From: Serripes groenlandicus
Lineage: Eukaryota; Mollusca; Bivalvia; Cardiida; Cardiidae
Reading direction: 5' to 3'
DNA: 64,000 nt
Assembly: GCA_031761405.1 (NCBI GenBank)
Contig: JASEVX010000003.1
Coordinates: forward strand, 64,842,927 to 64,906,926
The notes beneath the pieces were generated by a model. That model was given only the letters and a program-made list of their open reading frames with translations, did not search any database and was not told the origin of the DNA. This document shows, one piece after another, positions 46,094-56,489 of the stretch. The position numbers and the translations under genes are program-made. Position 1 is the first letter of the stretch. The number at the start of each line of letters is the position of its first letter.

Positions 46094-46775
46094 TTTTTCG
46101 GCGATAGATGATTAACGTGGGTTTTGACCTAGATGTTAAACAAATGATCTGGATTGTAGTCCAATCATATGTTGTATTTAATGAATAACGTCGAAGAAAT
46201 AAAGGAAATGAAACGTTTTGATTGGTTCATAGTTAAGTTGGCGATCCTACGAGAGGCACAAATAAGAGAAGTTTTAAATGAAATGTTCTTGCATACTAAC
46301 CTTTAATTGTTTTCATTAAGAAATAAATTTTAGTGACAAAAGCAGTGAAAACGTATGAAATATAATATTAAAGAGCAAAATATTAATTATTTTTGAAACA
46401 TGATAAGTTTTCAGTTATTTATCTTCAATTGAAACTTATACTGTGTTACATAATACACCTCTTGGGAGCCTCGCGTAATCTCCAGTTCTCGGCTTTGTCG
46501 CGCTAGTGTAATGGATGTCGAGTTGGATTGTCAAGTGAAAGGTCTGTGGTTCGCTTCCCGGCATAGGCAATCTTTTTTTCTCTCTCCCATTCATATCAAA
46601 ACCAAAGTATATATATATGAACTAAAACATTGATAAACCAACTATTACATATTTAACTTGATTGCTTTCTGTCATTCTAATATGTAAGATAAAATATCAA
46701 ATATGTGCGCATGTTCAATTTCTTAGTGTTTTCTCATATTGATCGCCGTTTATCTTTTTTAAAGATATTTCTTGT
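46094..46775 (+). mobile_element. Dispersed element (~680 bp) with internal tRNA-like segment
   Basis: The left duplication copy has an empty site (aaccattttttttattatcaa near 6,152), which sets the ends: about cggcgatagatgattaacgt to gatcgccgtttatctttttt. Both ends carry cggcgat as an inverted motif. Internally, gcgctagtgtaatggatgtc and gtggttcgcttcccggcata (46,501-46,565) resemble tRNA A and B boxes. The short partner at 42,165 lacks this part. No ORF. Confidence 0.8.
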
Positions 46776-47047
46776 TATTGATCAAATCTTAAATTCTTAA
46801 CAAATACTTGCTATGATCGGAATAAGTAACAGGTGATTTAAAATGTACCAATGGGTCTCTGTCAGCATCTACAAAAACAACAACATCAACATGGTAATTT
46901 TCATACATCAACATATGCAGTTTGAATGATGGCTTCTTTTCTTGAAAACGGCCGAATAAGTTATATGTTTTTTTAATGAGTAACTGGCGATTTGATATGT
47001 ACCAATAGGTCTCTGTTAGCATCTACAACACCAACAACATCACATTT

Positions 47048-47287
47048 GAGCCGTCCCGCGAGAAAACGAGCATTGATCCGGATCAGTCTAAGCATGCCGG
47101 ACAGGCTCAACCGAACAGACACTTTTCGTCTCCTATGGATTTTCTGTTGCATGAATCATTACTCTATACCTATATCCCCCTGAGGCATAATGTGTCGGCC
47201 CGGATTAGCCCGCGCGGATTGCGCAGGCTGATCTGGGTCGATACATTACGCAGAGGCCATAATGTTGGTTTTCTCGCGGGACGGCTC
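47048..47287. mobile_element. 'gagccgtcccgcg' MITE, intact
   Basis: 240 bp. Perfect ~20-bp terminal inverted repeats gagccgtcccgcgagaaaac / gttttctcgcgggacggctc. Flank attt is repeated (47,044-47,047 and 47,288-47,291). The interior is CpG-rich: ccggatcagtctaagcatgc, gacacttttcgtctcctatg, gtcggcccggattagcccgc. Other copies lie at 25,298, 39,481 and 56,225. ORFs through it are incidental. Confidence 0.88.
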
Positions 47288-47341
47288 ATTTGTTGTTGGC
47301 AACATCAACATACATGTACGAAGTACCTAAGTTCATTCTGA

Positions 47342-50300
47342 ACAAGGGCACCGCAAAGCGGAGGCATTCCCTCGGTACTCAATTTAAAAATATGGCTAAA
47401 AATATGACGAATGACCTGGATATTAATGTTATGTACCAGAAAACTAATGTTATTTGTCCTTGCCTTTATTAAATTGTTATAAATGTTATGTACCACAGAA
47501 CTAAGTGTAATTTATCCTTGGCTCCGCCTTTGGCCTTTGTCAAATGACCCCGTCTTTGACATTACAATCAATAGGCTTCTAGATCTTACCATGTACGGCA
47601 AGTTTGGTTATGATCTGCCAAGAGATGATCAGTGTAAAGTGGTCACAAGGTTGTTGATATGGGAAAATAGTCAGTCCAGTTTAGACATTGACCTTTAACC
47701 TGACCTTGAAAATAAATAGGCTTATAGACCTTGCCATATACTAACTGTATACCAAATGTGTTTAAGACCGGTCGAAGGATGTTCAGTGTAGAGTGGTCAC
47801 AAGGTTGTTGATATGGAATAGTGAAAGTCCAATTTTGACCTTGACCTTTAACCTATGATCTTGAAAATATACCAAGTTTGGTTAAGATCGGTCGAAGGAT
47901 GTTTAGTGTAGTGTTCACATGGTTGTTGATATGGGAAAATAGTCAAAGTACAATTTTGACCTTGACCTTTAACCTTGAAAATAAATAGAATTCTAGACCT
48001 TGCCATATACTAACTGTATACCAAGTTTGGTTAAAATCAGTTGAAGGATGTTTAGTGTAGAGTGGTCACAAGGTTGTTGATATGGAATAGTCGAAGTCCA
48101 ATTTTGACCTTGACCTTTAACCTTGAAAATAAATAGGCTTCTAGACCTTTCCATATACTAACTGTATACCAAGTTTGGTTATGATCTGGCGAGAGATGAT
48201 CAATGTAGAGTGGTCACAATGTTGTTGATATGGGAAAATAGTCAAAGTATAATTTTGACCTTGACAATAAATATAATTCTAGACCTTGCCATTTACTAAC
48301 TGTATACCAAGTTTGGTTAAGATCAGTTGAAGGATGTTAAGTGTAGAGTAGACACAAGGTTGTTGATATGGAATAGTCAAAGTCAAATGTTGACCTTGAC
48401 CTTTAACCTATATAGGCTTCTAGACCTTGCCATATACTAACTGTATACCAAGTTTGGTTATGATCTGGCGAGAGATGATCAATGTAGAGTGGTCACAAGG
48501 TTGTTGATATGGGAAAATAGTCAAAGTACAATTTTGACCTTGACCTTTAACCTTGAAAATAAATAGGCTTCTAGACCTTGCCATATACTAACTGTATACC
48601 AAGTTTGATTAAGATCAGTTGAAGGATGTTTAGTGTAGAGTGGCACAAGGTTGTTGATATAGAATAGTCGAAGTCCAATTTTGACCTTGACCTTTAATCT
48701 ATGACCTTGAAAATAAATAGGCTTCTAAACCTTGCTATATACTATCTGTATGGCAAGTTTGGTTACGATCTGCCAAGAGATGATCAATGTAGATTGGTCA
48801 CAAGGTTGTTGATATGGGAAAATAGTCATAGTACAATTTTGACCTTGACCTTTAACCTATAACCTTGAAAACAAGAGGGCCATGATGGCCCTGGATCGCT
48901 CACCTTAATTATACAATGTACTGCAATGCAAAACACATTAAGACAATTATTCTGAATGCAACCTCCACAGTGTTAACAATATTTTCCTTCGTTTGGCCTA
49001 GTGATCTATATTTTTTTACCTGATATGACCCATATTCCAACATGGACTAGATATCATCAAGACAACATTCTGACAAAGTTTCAACTTGCTCAAAGTAAAA
49101 ATGCGGCCTCCGGAGTTTGAACAATATTTTCCTTTATTGACCTAGTTTCTGATCGAATATGACCCATATTCGAACTTGACCTAGATATAATTCAGACAAA
49201 CATTCTGACCAAATTTCAAGCTGCTGAAGCAAAAAATGCGGCATCCAAAGTGTTCACAATATTTTCCTTCAATTTGATCTAGTGACCTAGTTTTTGAACC
49301 AGCATGACCCATATTCAAACTTGGCCTACATATGATCAAGAAAAACATTCTGATAAAGTTTTATCATGCTGAAATTTAAAATGCAGTATCCAGAGTGTTA
49401 GCAAGCTTACCCTTCAATTTGGCCTAGTGACCTAGTTTTTAACCCGGCATGACCCATATCCGAACTTGGCCTAGATATCATTTAGACAAACATTCTGACA
49501 AAATGTCAAGCCGCTGAAGCAAAACATGCGGCTTCTACAGAGTTAACAAGATTTTCCCTCGATTTGGCCTAGTGACCTAGTTTCTGATCCAATATGAGCC
49601 ATATTTGAACTTGAACTAGATATCTTTAAGACAAACATTCTGACAAAATTTCAAGCTGCTGAAGCAAAAAATGCGGCATCCAAAGTGTTCACAAGATTTT
49701 CCTTCAATTTGATCTAGTGACCTAGTTTTTGACCCCACATGACCCATATTCAAACTTGGCCTAGATATCATTCAGCTAAACATTCTGAACAAATTTCAAG
49801 CCGCTGAAGCAAAACATGCAGCTTCTACAGAGTTAACAAGATTTTCCCTCAATTTGGCCTAGTGACCTAGTTTCTGACCCAATATGACCCATATTTGAAC
49901 TTGACCTAGATATCTTTAAGACAAACATTCTGACCAAATTTCAAGCTGCTGAAGCAAAATATGTGGCATCAAAAGTGTTAACAAGATTTTCCTTCAATTT
50001 GACCTAGTGACCTAGTTTTTAACCCGGCATAACCCATATTCGAACTTGACCTAGATATTGTTAAGACAAACATTTTTACAAAATTTCAAACTGCTGAAGC
50101 AAAAATTGCGGCCTCTGGAGTGTTAACGAGATTTTCCTTCAATTTGACCTAGTGACCTACTTTTTGACCCGACGTGACCCATGTTCGAACTTGACCTACA
50201 TATCATCAAGACAAACATTCTGATAGAGTTTCAACATGCTCAAGTTGAAAATGTGGCCTCCAGAGTGTTAACAAGATTTCCATTCAATTCGACCTAGTGA

Positions 50301-51226
50301 CCTAGTTTTTGACCTCATATGGCCCGGTTTCGAACTTGTCCAAGATTTTATGGAGATGAACGTTCTGATAAACTTTCATGAAGATTGGATGCAAAATGTA
50401 GCCTGTAGAGTGTTAACAAGCTCAAATGTTGACGACGCACGACGGACGGACGCCGGACAAAATGTGATCACAATAGCTCACCTTGCACTTCGTGCATAGG
50501 TGAGCTAATAAAAAAGGCTTCTAGACTTTGCCATATACTAACTGTATACCAAGTATGGTTAAGATCGGTCAAAGGATGTTCAGTGTAGAGTGGTCACAAG
50601 GTCGTTACGAACGGACGCACAAACAAACAAACAAACGGACAGCCCCGTTACTATATCCCCTCTCTAACTCCGTTAGACGAGGGGATAAGGAATAGTCAGT
50701 CTAATTTTGACATTGACCTTAAACCTTGAAAATAAATAGGCTTCTAGACCTTGCCATATACTAACTGTATACCAAGTTTGGTTAAGATCGATCGAAGGAT
50801 GTTCAGTGTAGAGTGGTCACAAGGTTGTTGATATGGAATAGTCGAAGTCAAATTTTGACCTTGACCTTTAACCTATGACCTTTAAATATATAGGCTTCTA
50901 GACCTTGCCATATACTCACTGTATACTAAGTTTGGTTAAGATCGGTTGAAGGATGTTCAGTGTAGAGTGGTCACAAGGTTGTTGATATGGGAAAATAGTC
51001 AAAGTCCAATTTTGATCTTGACCTTTAACCTATGACCTTTAAAATAAATAGGCTTCTAGACCTTGCCATATACTAACTGTATACCAAGTATGGTTAAGAT
51101 CGGTCAGAGGATGATCAGTGTAGAGTTGTCACAAGGTTGTTACGGACGGACGCACAAACAAACAAACAAACAAACGGACAGCCCCGTTACTATATCCCCT
51201 CTCTAACTCCGTTAGACGAGGGGATA
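47342..51226 (+). mobile_element. Arrayed element 'caagggcaccgc', ~150-bp units
   Basis: Starts acaagggcaccgcaaagcgg and ends ctccgttagacgaggggata. Between are about 12 units of ~150 bp: ggcttctagaccttgccata, actgtataccaagtttggtt, gtgtagagtggtcacaaggt and ttttgaccttgaccttta. The 3' terminal block (cggacagccccgttactata) occurs twice, at about 50,637 and 51,176. A pearl-like element interrupts it. Its absence from the left duplication copy marks it as an insertion. It has no transposase. Confidence 0.8.
48873..50507 (+). mobile_element. Pearl-like element nested in the array
   Basis: Same structure and ends as 27,224-28,916: acaagagggccatgatggcc at 5'; gacgacgcacgacggacgga, caccttgcacttcgtgcata and ggtgagcta at 3'. 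About 10 monomers. The first ~350 bp is nearly identical to the 27-kb copy (acaatgtactgcaatgcaaa), suggesting recent common origin. It is inserted in an a-rich site of the host array (gaaaataaata) with no clear target duplication. Confidence 0.88.
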
Positions 51227-51640
51227 ATAAATAATGAATAAGGAACAAGGAACAAATAACCAACTTCACATTTGAATAAGGAACAAGGAATAAGTAACCA
51301 ACTTCACATTTGAATAAGGAATAAGGAACAAGTAACCAACTTCATATTTTAATAAGGAATAGGGAATGAACTTCATGGAGGTAAATTCAGGACTATTCAT
51401 ACTGATGCCCATACCAGTACACTGTATTTGAAGGGAACGGATGCTGATGCACCTTGATCAGTTATTTCATTTGACTGATTAGTAGAAGGAGAGCACTTTG
51501 ATCGCAATTGCCTTATGACGCCCTTTTCTAATAATGGGCAACTTACTTTTCCTGCATTGAATTCGACAGTCAAAATTATACATCAAAAGGTAATTTTTCA
51601 GATGTTGTACGACTTGTATTCATATGGAATTTGTCAATTG
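51227..51640. repeat. (gaataagg)-rich block of the duplication
   Basis: Contains repeats of cttcacatttgaataaggaa matching 6,600-6,720 in the left copy, then about 250 bp with no counterpart or gene. Confidence 0.6.
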
Positions 51641-51856
51641 AACCCTTTTCCACCAACGACAATTCTGCAGCAGATGGCTTGGAAAACATATTGGCAAAAA
51701 CGTGACAAATCTCCATAAATGAGAGTTTAAATGTAAATAGAGTTGAAAACATTGTGGCAAAATGGGAAATTTCTCATGATGAGCAATTTCTCCTTTTGTC
51801 ACAATGTTTTCAAAAGTAGTCTGCTGCAAATGTGTCTGCAAGTTGGAAAAGGTTAA
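51641..51856. repeat. FB foldback repeat, uninterrupted partner of 7,750
   Basis: Left end ttccaccaacgacaattctg; centre ggcaaaatgggaaatttctc / gatgagcaatttctcctttt; right end aagtagtctgctgcaaatgt. It supplies the empty site for the insertion at 7,906. Confidence 0.88.
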
Positions 51857-51973
51857 GGTTGGCTATTCAAATACTGGATTATCTCTTCATTATTGTAAGC
51901 CATGGGCAAAGAATTCCATGTACATAATAATGGCTAATAGGGCATAGGACAATCATAATATGTATTAAATTTA

Positions 51974-52133
51974 GTTTAATCCTTTCCCACATGCAGGCGC
52001 TTTCTGATGCCTCTGCAGCAGACGACTTGTGCCACTTTGTTTTCAAATATATTCGATACTGAATCTCAAGTTTTTGCAAATATGTTTTCTAGATCATTCT
52101 GCTGCGGATTTATTGTTTGTGAGAAAAGGGTTA
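51974..52133. repeat. FB foldback repeat with both end types
   Basis: Left end ctttcccacatgcaggcgct, ctgatgcctctgcagcagac; right end cattctgctgcggatttatt. The centre is mostly lost. Confidence 0.7.
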
Positions 52134-52251
52134 ATTATTTTAAACTTTTAAACTTGAATTTCTGTTCTGGTTCAACTAGAGAGCCATTGCAGGGGCTCCC
52201 TTGGGCCATGCTCTAGGACTATCAATCTTATTGTAGTTATGACAAGTATTA

Positions 52252-52420
52252 ACCCTTTCCCAAATACAACAAATTGACAGCACACATTAATGAAAACGTG
52301 TAAATATGGAAACTCTCACTCAAAAGGAGAAATTACTCTTTTCTAACCCTTTACCATATACATCAAATCTGTAGCAGACGACCTTGCAAACATCTTGACT
52401 AATATGGAAACTCTCAATAC
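52252..52420. repeat. FB foldback repeats, partial
   Basis: Left end accctttcccaaatacaaca to caaaaggagaaattactctt, then a second left end (accctttaccatatacatca). Collinear with 9,205-9,370. Confidence 0.7.
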
Positions 52421-52477
52421 ATGAAAGAAAGTTTATTATGACAAAATAATCTCACAGTGACAGATCAATTTGCATGA

Positions 52478-52712
52478 GTATACCTTACCCACAAACAGCA
52501 AACCTGCAGCAGACAACTTGAAAACATGAAAAGGTCCAGGCAAAAATTTGAAAAATCTCAATATATAAAGTGAATCTATTGTATAGAGGTGGAAAAGGTG
52601 TGGCAAATGGAGAAATTAATTGCTCATTATGTGCAATTTCTCCTTTTGCCACATTGTTTTTCTAAGTCGTCTGCTGCAGAGGCATCAGAAGGTGTCTGTA
52701 TGTGGGAAAGGG
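52478..52712. repeat. FB foldback repeat, full length
   Basis: Left end ccttacccacaaacagcaaa, ctgcagcagacaacttgaaa; centre ggcaaatggagaaattaatt / gtgcaatttctccttttgcc; right end gtcgtctgctgcagaggcat ... gggaaagg. Confidence 0.85.
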
Positions 52713-52735
52713 GTATGCAAGGAACACAAAGACTC

Positions 52736-53149
52736 TAAATATGACTTTCTCTTGTCTATATAGTGAATATCAAGGTAAGCATCTATTAAAATATGGCACA
52801 GAAGCAAAAAGACACAAAAATATGTATTATTTCCTTGACAATATCTCGATACAAATGTAGTAATATTTTATAAAGTAGATTACATAAAGGTATCTCTTAC
52901 ATACATGAAAGTAAGTATATCATTACAATAGAACATACATTTCTTGGATCTTGTGTATTATTTTACATAAATACATTTGTAAGAAAGGTGGGTTTATACC
53001 GGGGTTTAAAAAGTACAAGGATTTCTACACTATCACTGTGTTACCTACTGCTGGAAAGGTTATCCTGATATAAAAGCATCCGTCGTAATGTTATCCCAAA
53101 AACCTTGAGCCAAGGAGAGAAGTCACTAATACCAACGTCTTCCACTCTT
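52736..53149. other. Unassigned stretch with one 72-bp-like unit
   Basis: Near 53,085-53,140 lies a single diverged relative (accttgagccaaggagagaa) of the 72-bp array at 54 kb. Otherwise nothing. Confidence 0.4.
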
Positions 53150-53368
53150 AACCCTTACCCTCATACATACAGTTTCTGAAGCAGCAGAATTTTGAAAACA
53201 TTGTGGCAAAAGAAGAAATTGCTCATGATGAGCAATTTCTCCCTTAGCCACATTTTTTTCCACTTTTAGACATTGGTTATCCATTCAATTATAAGGATTA
53301 TCCATTTGTTGATAAAAAATATGTTCAAAGACATCTGCTGCAGTTTTCTTATATGTGGGAAAGGGTTA
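53150..53368. repeat. FB foldback repeat
   Basis: Left end aacccttaccctcatacata; centre ggcaaaagaagaaattgctc / gatgagcaatttctccctta; right end gacatctgctgcagttttct ... gggaaagggttaa. Confidence 0.8.
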
Positions 53369-53499
53369 ACTGATGCTCTAACCACTACACCAAATGCCTT
53401 CATTGATAAGTAAACATGTAAACGTACTGCCAATTTATCATTTTTTTCAAACCTGACCTAACCAAAACTTTTGTGTCAGGTTTTCAATCCCCCCGATGA

Positions 53500-53690
53500 C
53501 TTTGAAAATGTCAGAACATAAAAATATGGAAAATTGTAAAATTGTAAATTTTTGTTCTGAAAAAAGTTGAAAACATCGTGGTAAAAGGAGAAATTGCTCG
53601 TTTTGAGCAATTTCTCCTTTTGTCACGATGTTTTCAAAAGTCGTCTGTTGCAGACGCGTCAAAGTGCGTCTGTGGGTGGGAAAGGCGTTA
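53500..53690. repeat. FB foldback repeat
   Basis: Centre gtaaaaggagaaattgctcg / gagcaatttctccttttgtc is almost perfectly palindromic. Right end gtcgtctgttgcagacgcgt. Left end partly lost. Confidence 0.8.
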
Positions 53691-53869
53691 AACTTACACC
53701 GAAACTAATTTTTGTTTTTAAAACCTTATTTTAAGTAGTGTTTTACGCAACTTTTAACACTATTTCAGTTAAATCACAAATCTTCGTGGATAAATGACAA
53801 TAACTACGACATTGTTCAGAGCTCTGGATAAGACGAGTATTTCACATCGCGAAATCCTTATTTGACCAC

Positions 53870-53942
53870 CAAACCCTATGTTGTGGGTACTCAAAAGAAT
53901 CGGCTCAGATGATTCTTTTGAGTACCAAAAACATGGGGCTAA
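53870..53942. repeat. Short perfect hairpin
   Basis: ggtactcaaaagaatc (53,886-53,901) and gattcttttgagtacc (53,911-53,926) form a perfect 16-bp stem with a 9-nt loop. Weaker pairing outside (ccctatgtt / aacatgggg) extends it. Confidence 0.8.
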
Positions 53943-54042
53943 GTTGATTCATTCAAGAGATATTGATGGGATAGGATGAGTTTACGCCACCTTATCTTGT
54001 CTTCTGTTGTTTATACTGACATCAATGCATCAGTCATAATGC

Positions 54043-54560
54043 TATCCCCGCAACCCTGAGCGTCAAGGAGGGAATCATTACTACCTTTTTTAAAGTCGTT
54101 GGTATGACCATACAGGGGATCTAACCCTGGGTGTCAAGGAGGGAAGTCATTACTACCATTTTTAAAGTCTTTGGTATGACCATACAGGGGATCTAACCCT
54201 GGGCGTCAAGGAGGGAAGTCATTACTACCATTTTTAAAGTCGTTGGTATGACCATACAGGGGATCTAACCCTGGGTGTCAAGGAGGGAAGTCATTACTAC
54301 CATTATTAAAGTCGTTGGTATGACCATACAGGGGATCTAACCCTGGGCGTCAAGGAGGGAAGTCATTACTACCATTTTTAAAGTCGTTGGTATGACCATA
54401 CAGGGGATCTAACCCTGGGTGTCAAGGAGGGAAGTCATTACTACCATTTTTAAAGTCTTTGGTATGACCATACAGGGGATCTAACCCTGGGTGTCAAGGA
54501 GGGAAGTCATTACTACCATTTTTAAAGTCTTCGGTATGACGATACAGGGGATCTAACCAT
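54043..54560 (+). repeat. Tandem array, 72-bp unit x7
   Basis: ggggatctaaccctggg recurs at exactly 72-bp spacing: 54,115, 54,187, 54,259, 54,331, 54,403, 54,475, 54,547. Each unit also has gtcaaggagggaagtcatta and gttggtatgaccatacaggg. Units are nearly identical, so expansion is recent. On the reverse strand the unit carries ggttagatccc, close to a Pol III B box, and the last unit continues into cctgaagcggacgctcttac, which looks like the rest of a tRNA-like head. Confidence 0.92.
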
Positions 54561-54594
54561 GATCTCCTGCCCCTGAAGCGGACGCTCTTACCAC

Positions 54595-54998
54595 TTCAAC
54601 ATGTGTACACAAGGTATTTATATATTGTAATATACATATACTATACTTCAACATGTGTACACAAGGTATCTATATCTTGTAATATACATGTACTATACTT
54701 CAACATGTGAACACAAGGTATCTATATCTTGTAATATACATGTACTATACTTCAACATGTGTACACAAGGTAACTATATCTTGTAATATACATGTACTAT
54801 ACTTCAACATGTGTACACAAGGTATCTATATCTTGTAATATACATGTACTATACTTCAACATATGTACACAAGGTATCTATATCTTGTAATATACATGTA
54901 CTATACTTCAACATGTGTATACACAAGGTATCTATATCTTGTAATATACATGTACTATACTTCAACATGTGAACACAAGGTATCTATATCTTGTTATG
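54595..54998 (+). repeat. Tandem array, 52-bp unit x8
   Basis: ttcaacatgtgtacacaagg recurs at 52-bp spacing from 54,595 (54,647, 54,699, 54,751, 54,803, 54,855, 54,907, ~54,961), with tatctatatcttgtaatata and catgtactatac. It follows directly on the 72-bp array. Confidence 0.92.
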
Positions 54999-55049
54999 AG
55001 AATGTTACAATTCAACAAAGGGTTGTATATTTCATCAATTAAATACTGT

Positions 55050-55615
55050 TTAATTTCTATCATTAAAGGGCAATAACTCTAGAGTGACTAGAGCAATATG
55101 GCTGGTTGTAGAACTTGTTTAAGATAATATGCCCATACACGTTCTGACTAAATTTGGTAATGATTGGATAAAGGCTTCTTCAGTTATTTGGCTGACAAGG
55201 CCAATTTTAGGTAACTTCTGTAATTAAAGGGCGATAACTCTCGATTGAATAAAGTGATATAAGTAGTTATCGAACTTGTCCAAGATATTATGCCAATACA
55301 CAATCTGACTAAATTTGGTGATGATTGAACAAAGGCTTCTTAAGTTATTGGGCTGACAAGACCAGTTTTAGATAATTTCTATAATTAAAGGGCGATTACT
55401 CTGTATTGACTACATAAATATGGCAAGTTATCAAACTTGTCCAAGATGTTATGTCAATACACATTCTGAACAAATTTGGTGATGATAGGACAAAGGCTTC
55501 TAAAGTTATTTAGCTGACAACATACTGGACGACTAGAAAGTATCAATGCAATAAATGTAGTATAAAAGTACTTGCATGCAAAACCTTAACCAAGATGTGA
55601 CGTGGATGCCGACGC
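55050..55615 (+). repeat. Tandem repeat, ~165-bp unit x3, with 3' terminal block
   Basis: Units begin attaaagggcaataactcta at about 55,063, 55,222 and 55,385 and contain aaatttggtaatgattgga and caaaggcttcttaagttatt. The end carries gcaaaaccttaaccaagatg and gatgccgacgccagggtgag, typical of the 3' block of such arrayed elements. The 5' start is not seen here; a start of this general kind lies at 63,845. Confidence 0.75.
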
Positions 55616-55627
55616 CAGGGTGAGTAG

Positions 55628-55732
55628 TATATAGACGCATTCTGAAGCCTCAGCAGCAGACGACTTTTAAAAACATTGTGACAAAAGGAGAAATTGCTCG
55701 TTTTGAAAAAATATATGTGGAAAAGGGTTTAA
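55628..55732. repeat. FB foldback repeat, partial
   Basis: Left end ttctgaagcctcagcagcag, centre gacaaaaggagaaattgctc, short right end gtggaaaagggttta. Confidence 0.7.
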
Positions 55733-55812
55733 GTGAATATGTTTGCAAAACATACACTTATAGCCATAGATTTTATAATAAAATATATGGTAATTAATAT
55801 GTAATCTAATTA

Positions 55813-56083
55813 AACCTTTCCCACATACAACATATCTGCAGCTGACGACTTTGAAAACAACTAGGCAAAACTATTAAGAAATTCTCTGTAACTGAAAGAA
55901 TAATTTTTGAATGGAGTTGAAAATGTTGTGGCAAATGTAGAAATTGCTCATTATTTCTTTTGTCACAATGTTTTCTCTTTTTTCCAGAAATTAAACCTCT
56001 ATTTAAAGTGGTTTTCAGTGTTATTGCCTAGATGTTTTCAATGGCGTCTGCTGCAGATTTGTCTTATGTGGAAAAAGGTTTAC
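55813..56083. repeat. FB foldback repeat
   Basis: Left end aacctttcccacatacaaca, ctgcagctgacgactttgaa; centre ggcaaatgtagaaattgctc / tttcttttgtcacaatgttt; right end tggcgtctgctgcagatttg. Confidence 0.8.
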
Positions 56084-56224
56084 AACTACTCTAATTACTG
56101 ATAGCATATTTGAGCCAAGCCATACAAAAACCGACCTTTGAAGGGATTTAGACCATTTATGAAAATTACGACTAAATTGCACACTAATACAGTCTGTTTT
56201 TGGTCAAGACCTTTTGTCAAAACT

Positions 56225-56451
56225 TCTACAAAAGTATCGATCCGGATCAGAATAAGCATGCCACACAGGCTAACCCGGACAGACACTTTTCGCCTCATGT
56301 GGATTTTGTTTCGGTAATCCTAACTCTATAGCTCTATTCCCCTGAGACGGAATGTGTCAGTCAAGATTAGCCTGCACACACTGATCTGGGTCTATACATT
56401 ACGCCGAGTCCATAATGTTGGTTTTCGTGTGGAACAGGCTCAAATATAAGT
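56225..56451. mobile_element. 'gagccgtcccgcg' MITE, left end lost
   Basis: Contains gatccggatcagaataagca, gacacttttcgcctcatgtg and atacattacgccgagtccat, and a right end gttttcgtgtggaacaggct. The left terminal repeat is replaced. Confidence 0.75.
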
Positions 56452-56489
56452 AAAACAGAGAGGGTCCTGCTTTAACACAAAGAGACCAT

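Larger units (their letters stand above)
44455..52735 (+). repeat. Segmental duplication, right copy
   Basis: Partner of 4,600-15,012 in the same orientation, about 40 kb away. Similarity starts at tttttgctctctaccgctac and ends at ggaacacaaagactctaa, after which the copies differ. Insertions private to this copy are 46,094-46,775, 47,048-47,287 and 47,342-51,226. It lacks the left copy's ~5.4-kb block. Substitutions and indels are scattered along the alignment. Confidence 0.85.

Noticed and set aside
54043..54998. CRISPR array
   Set aside because: Units are contiguous tandem repeats without unique spacers, and the DNA is clearly animal.
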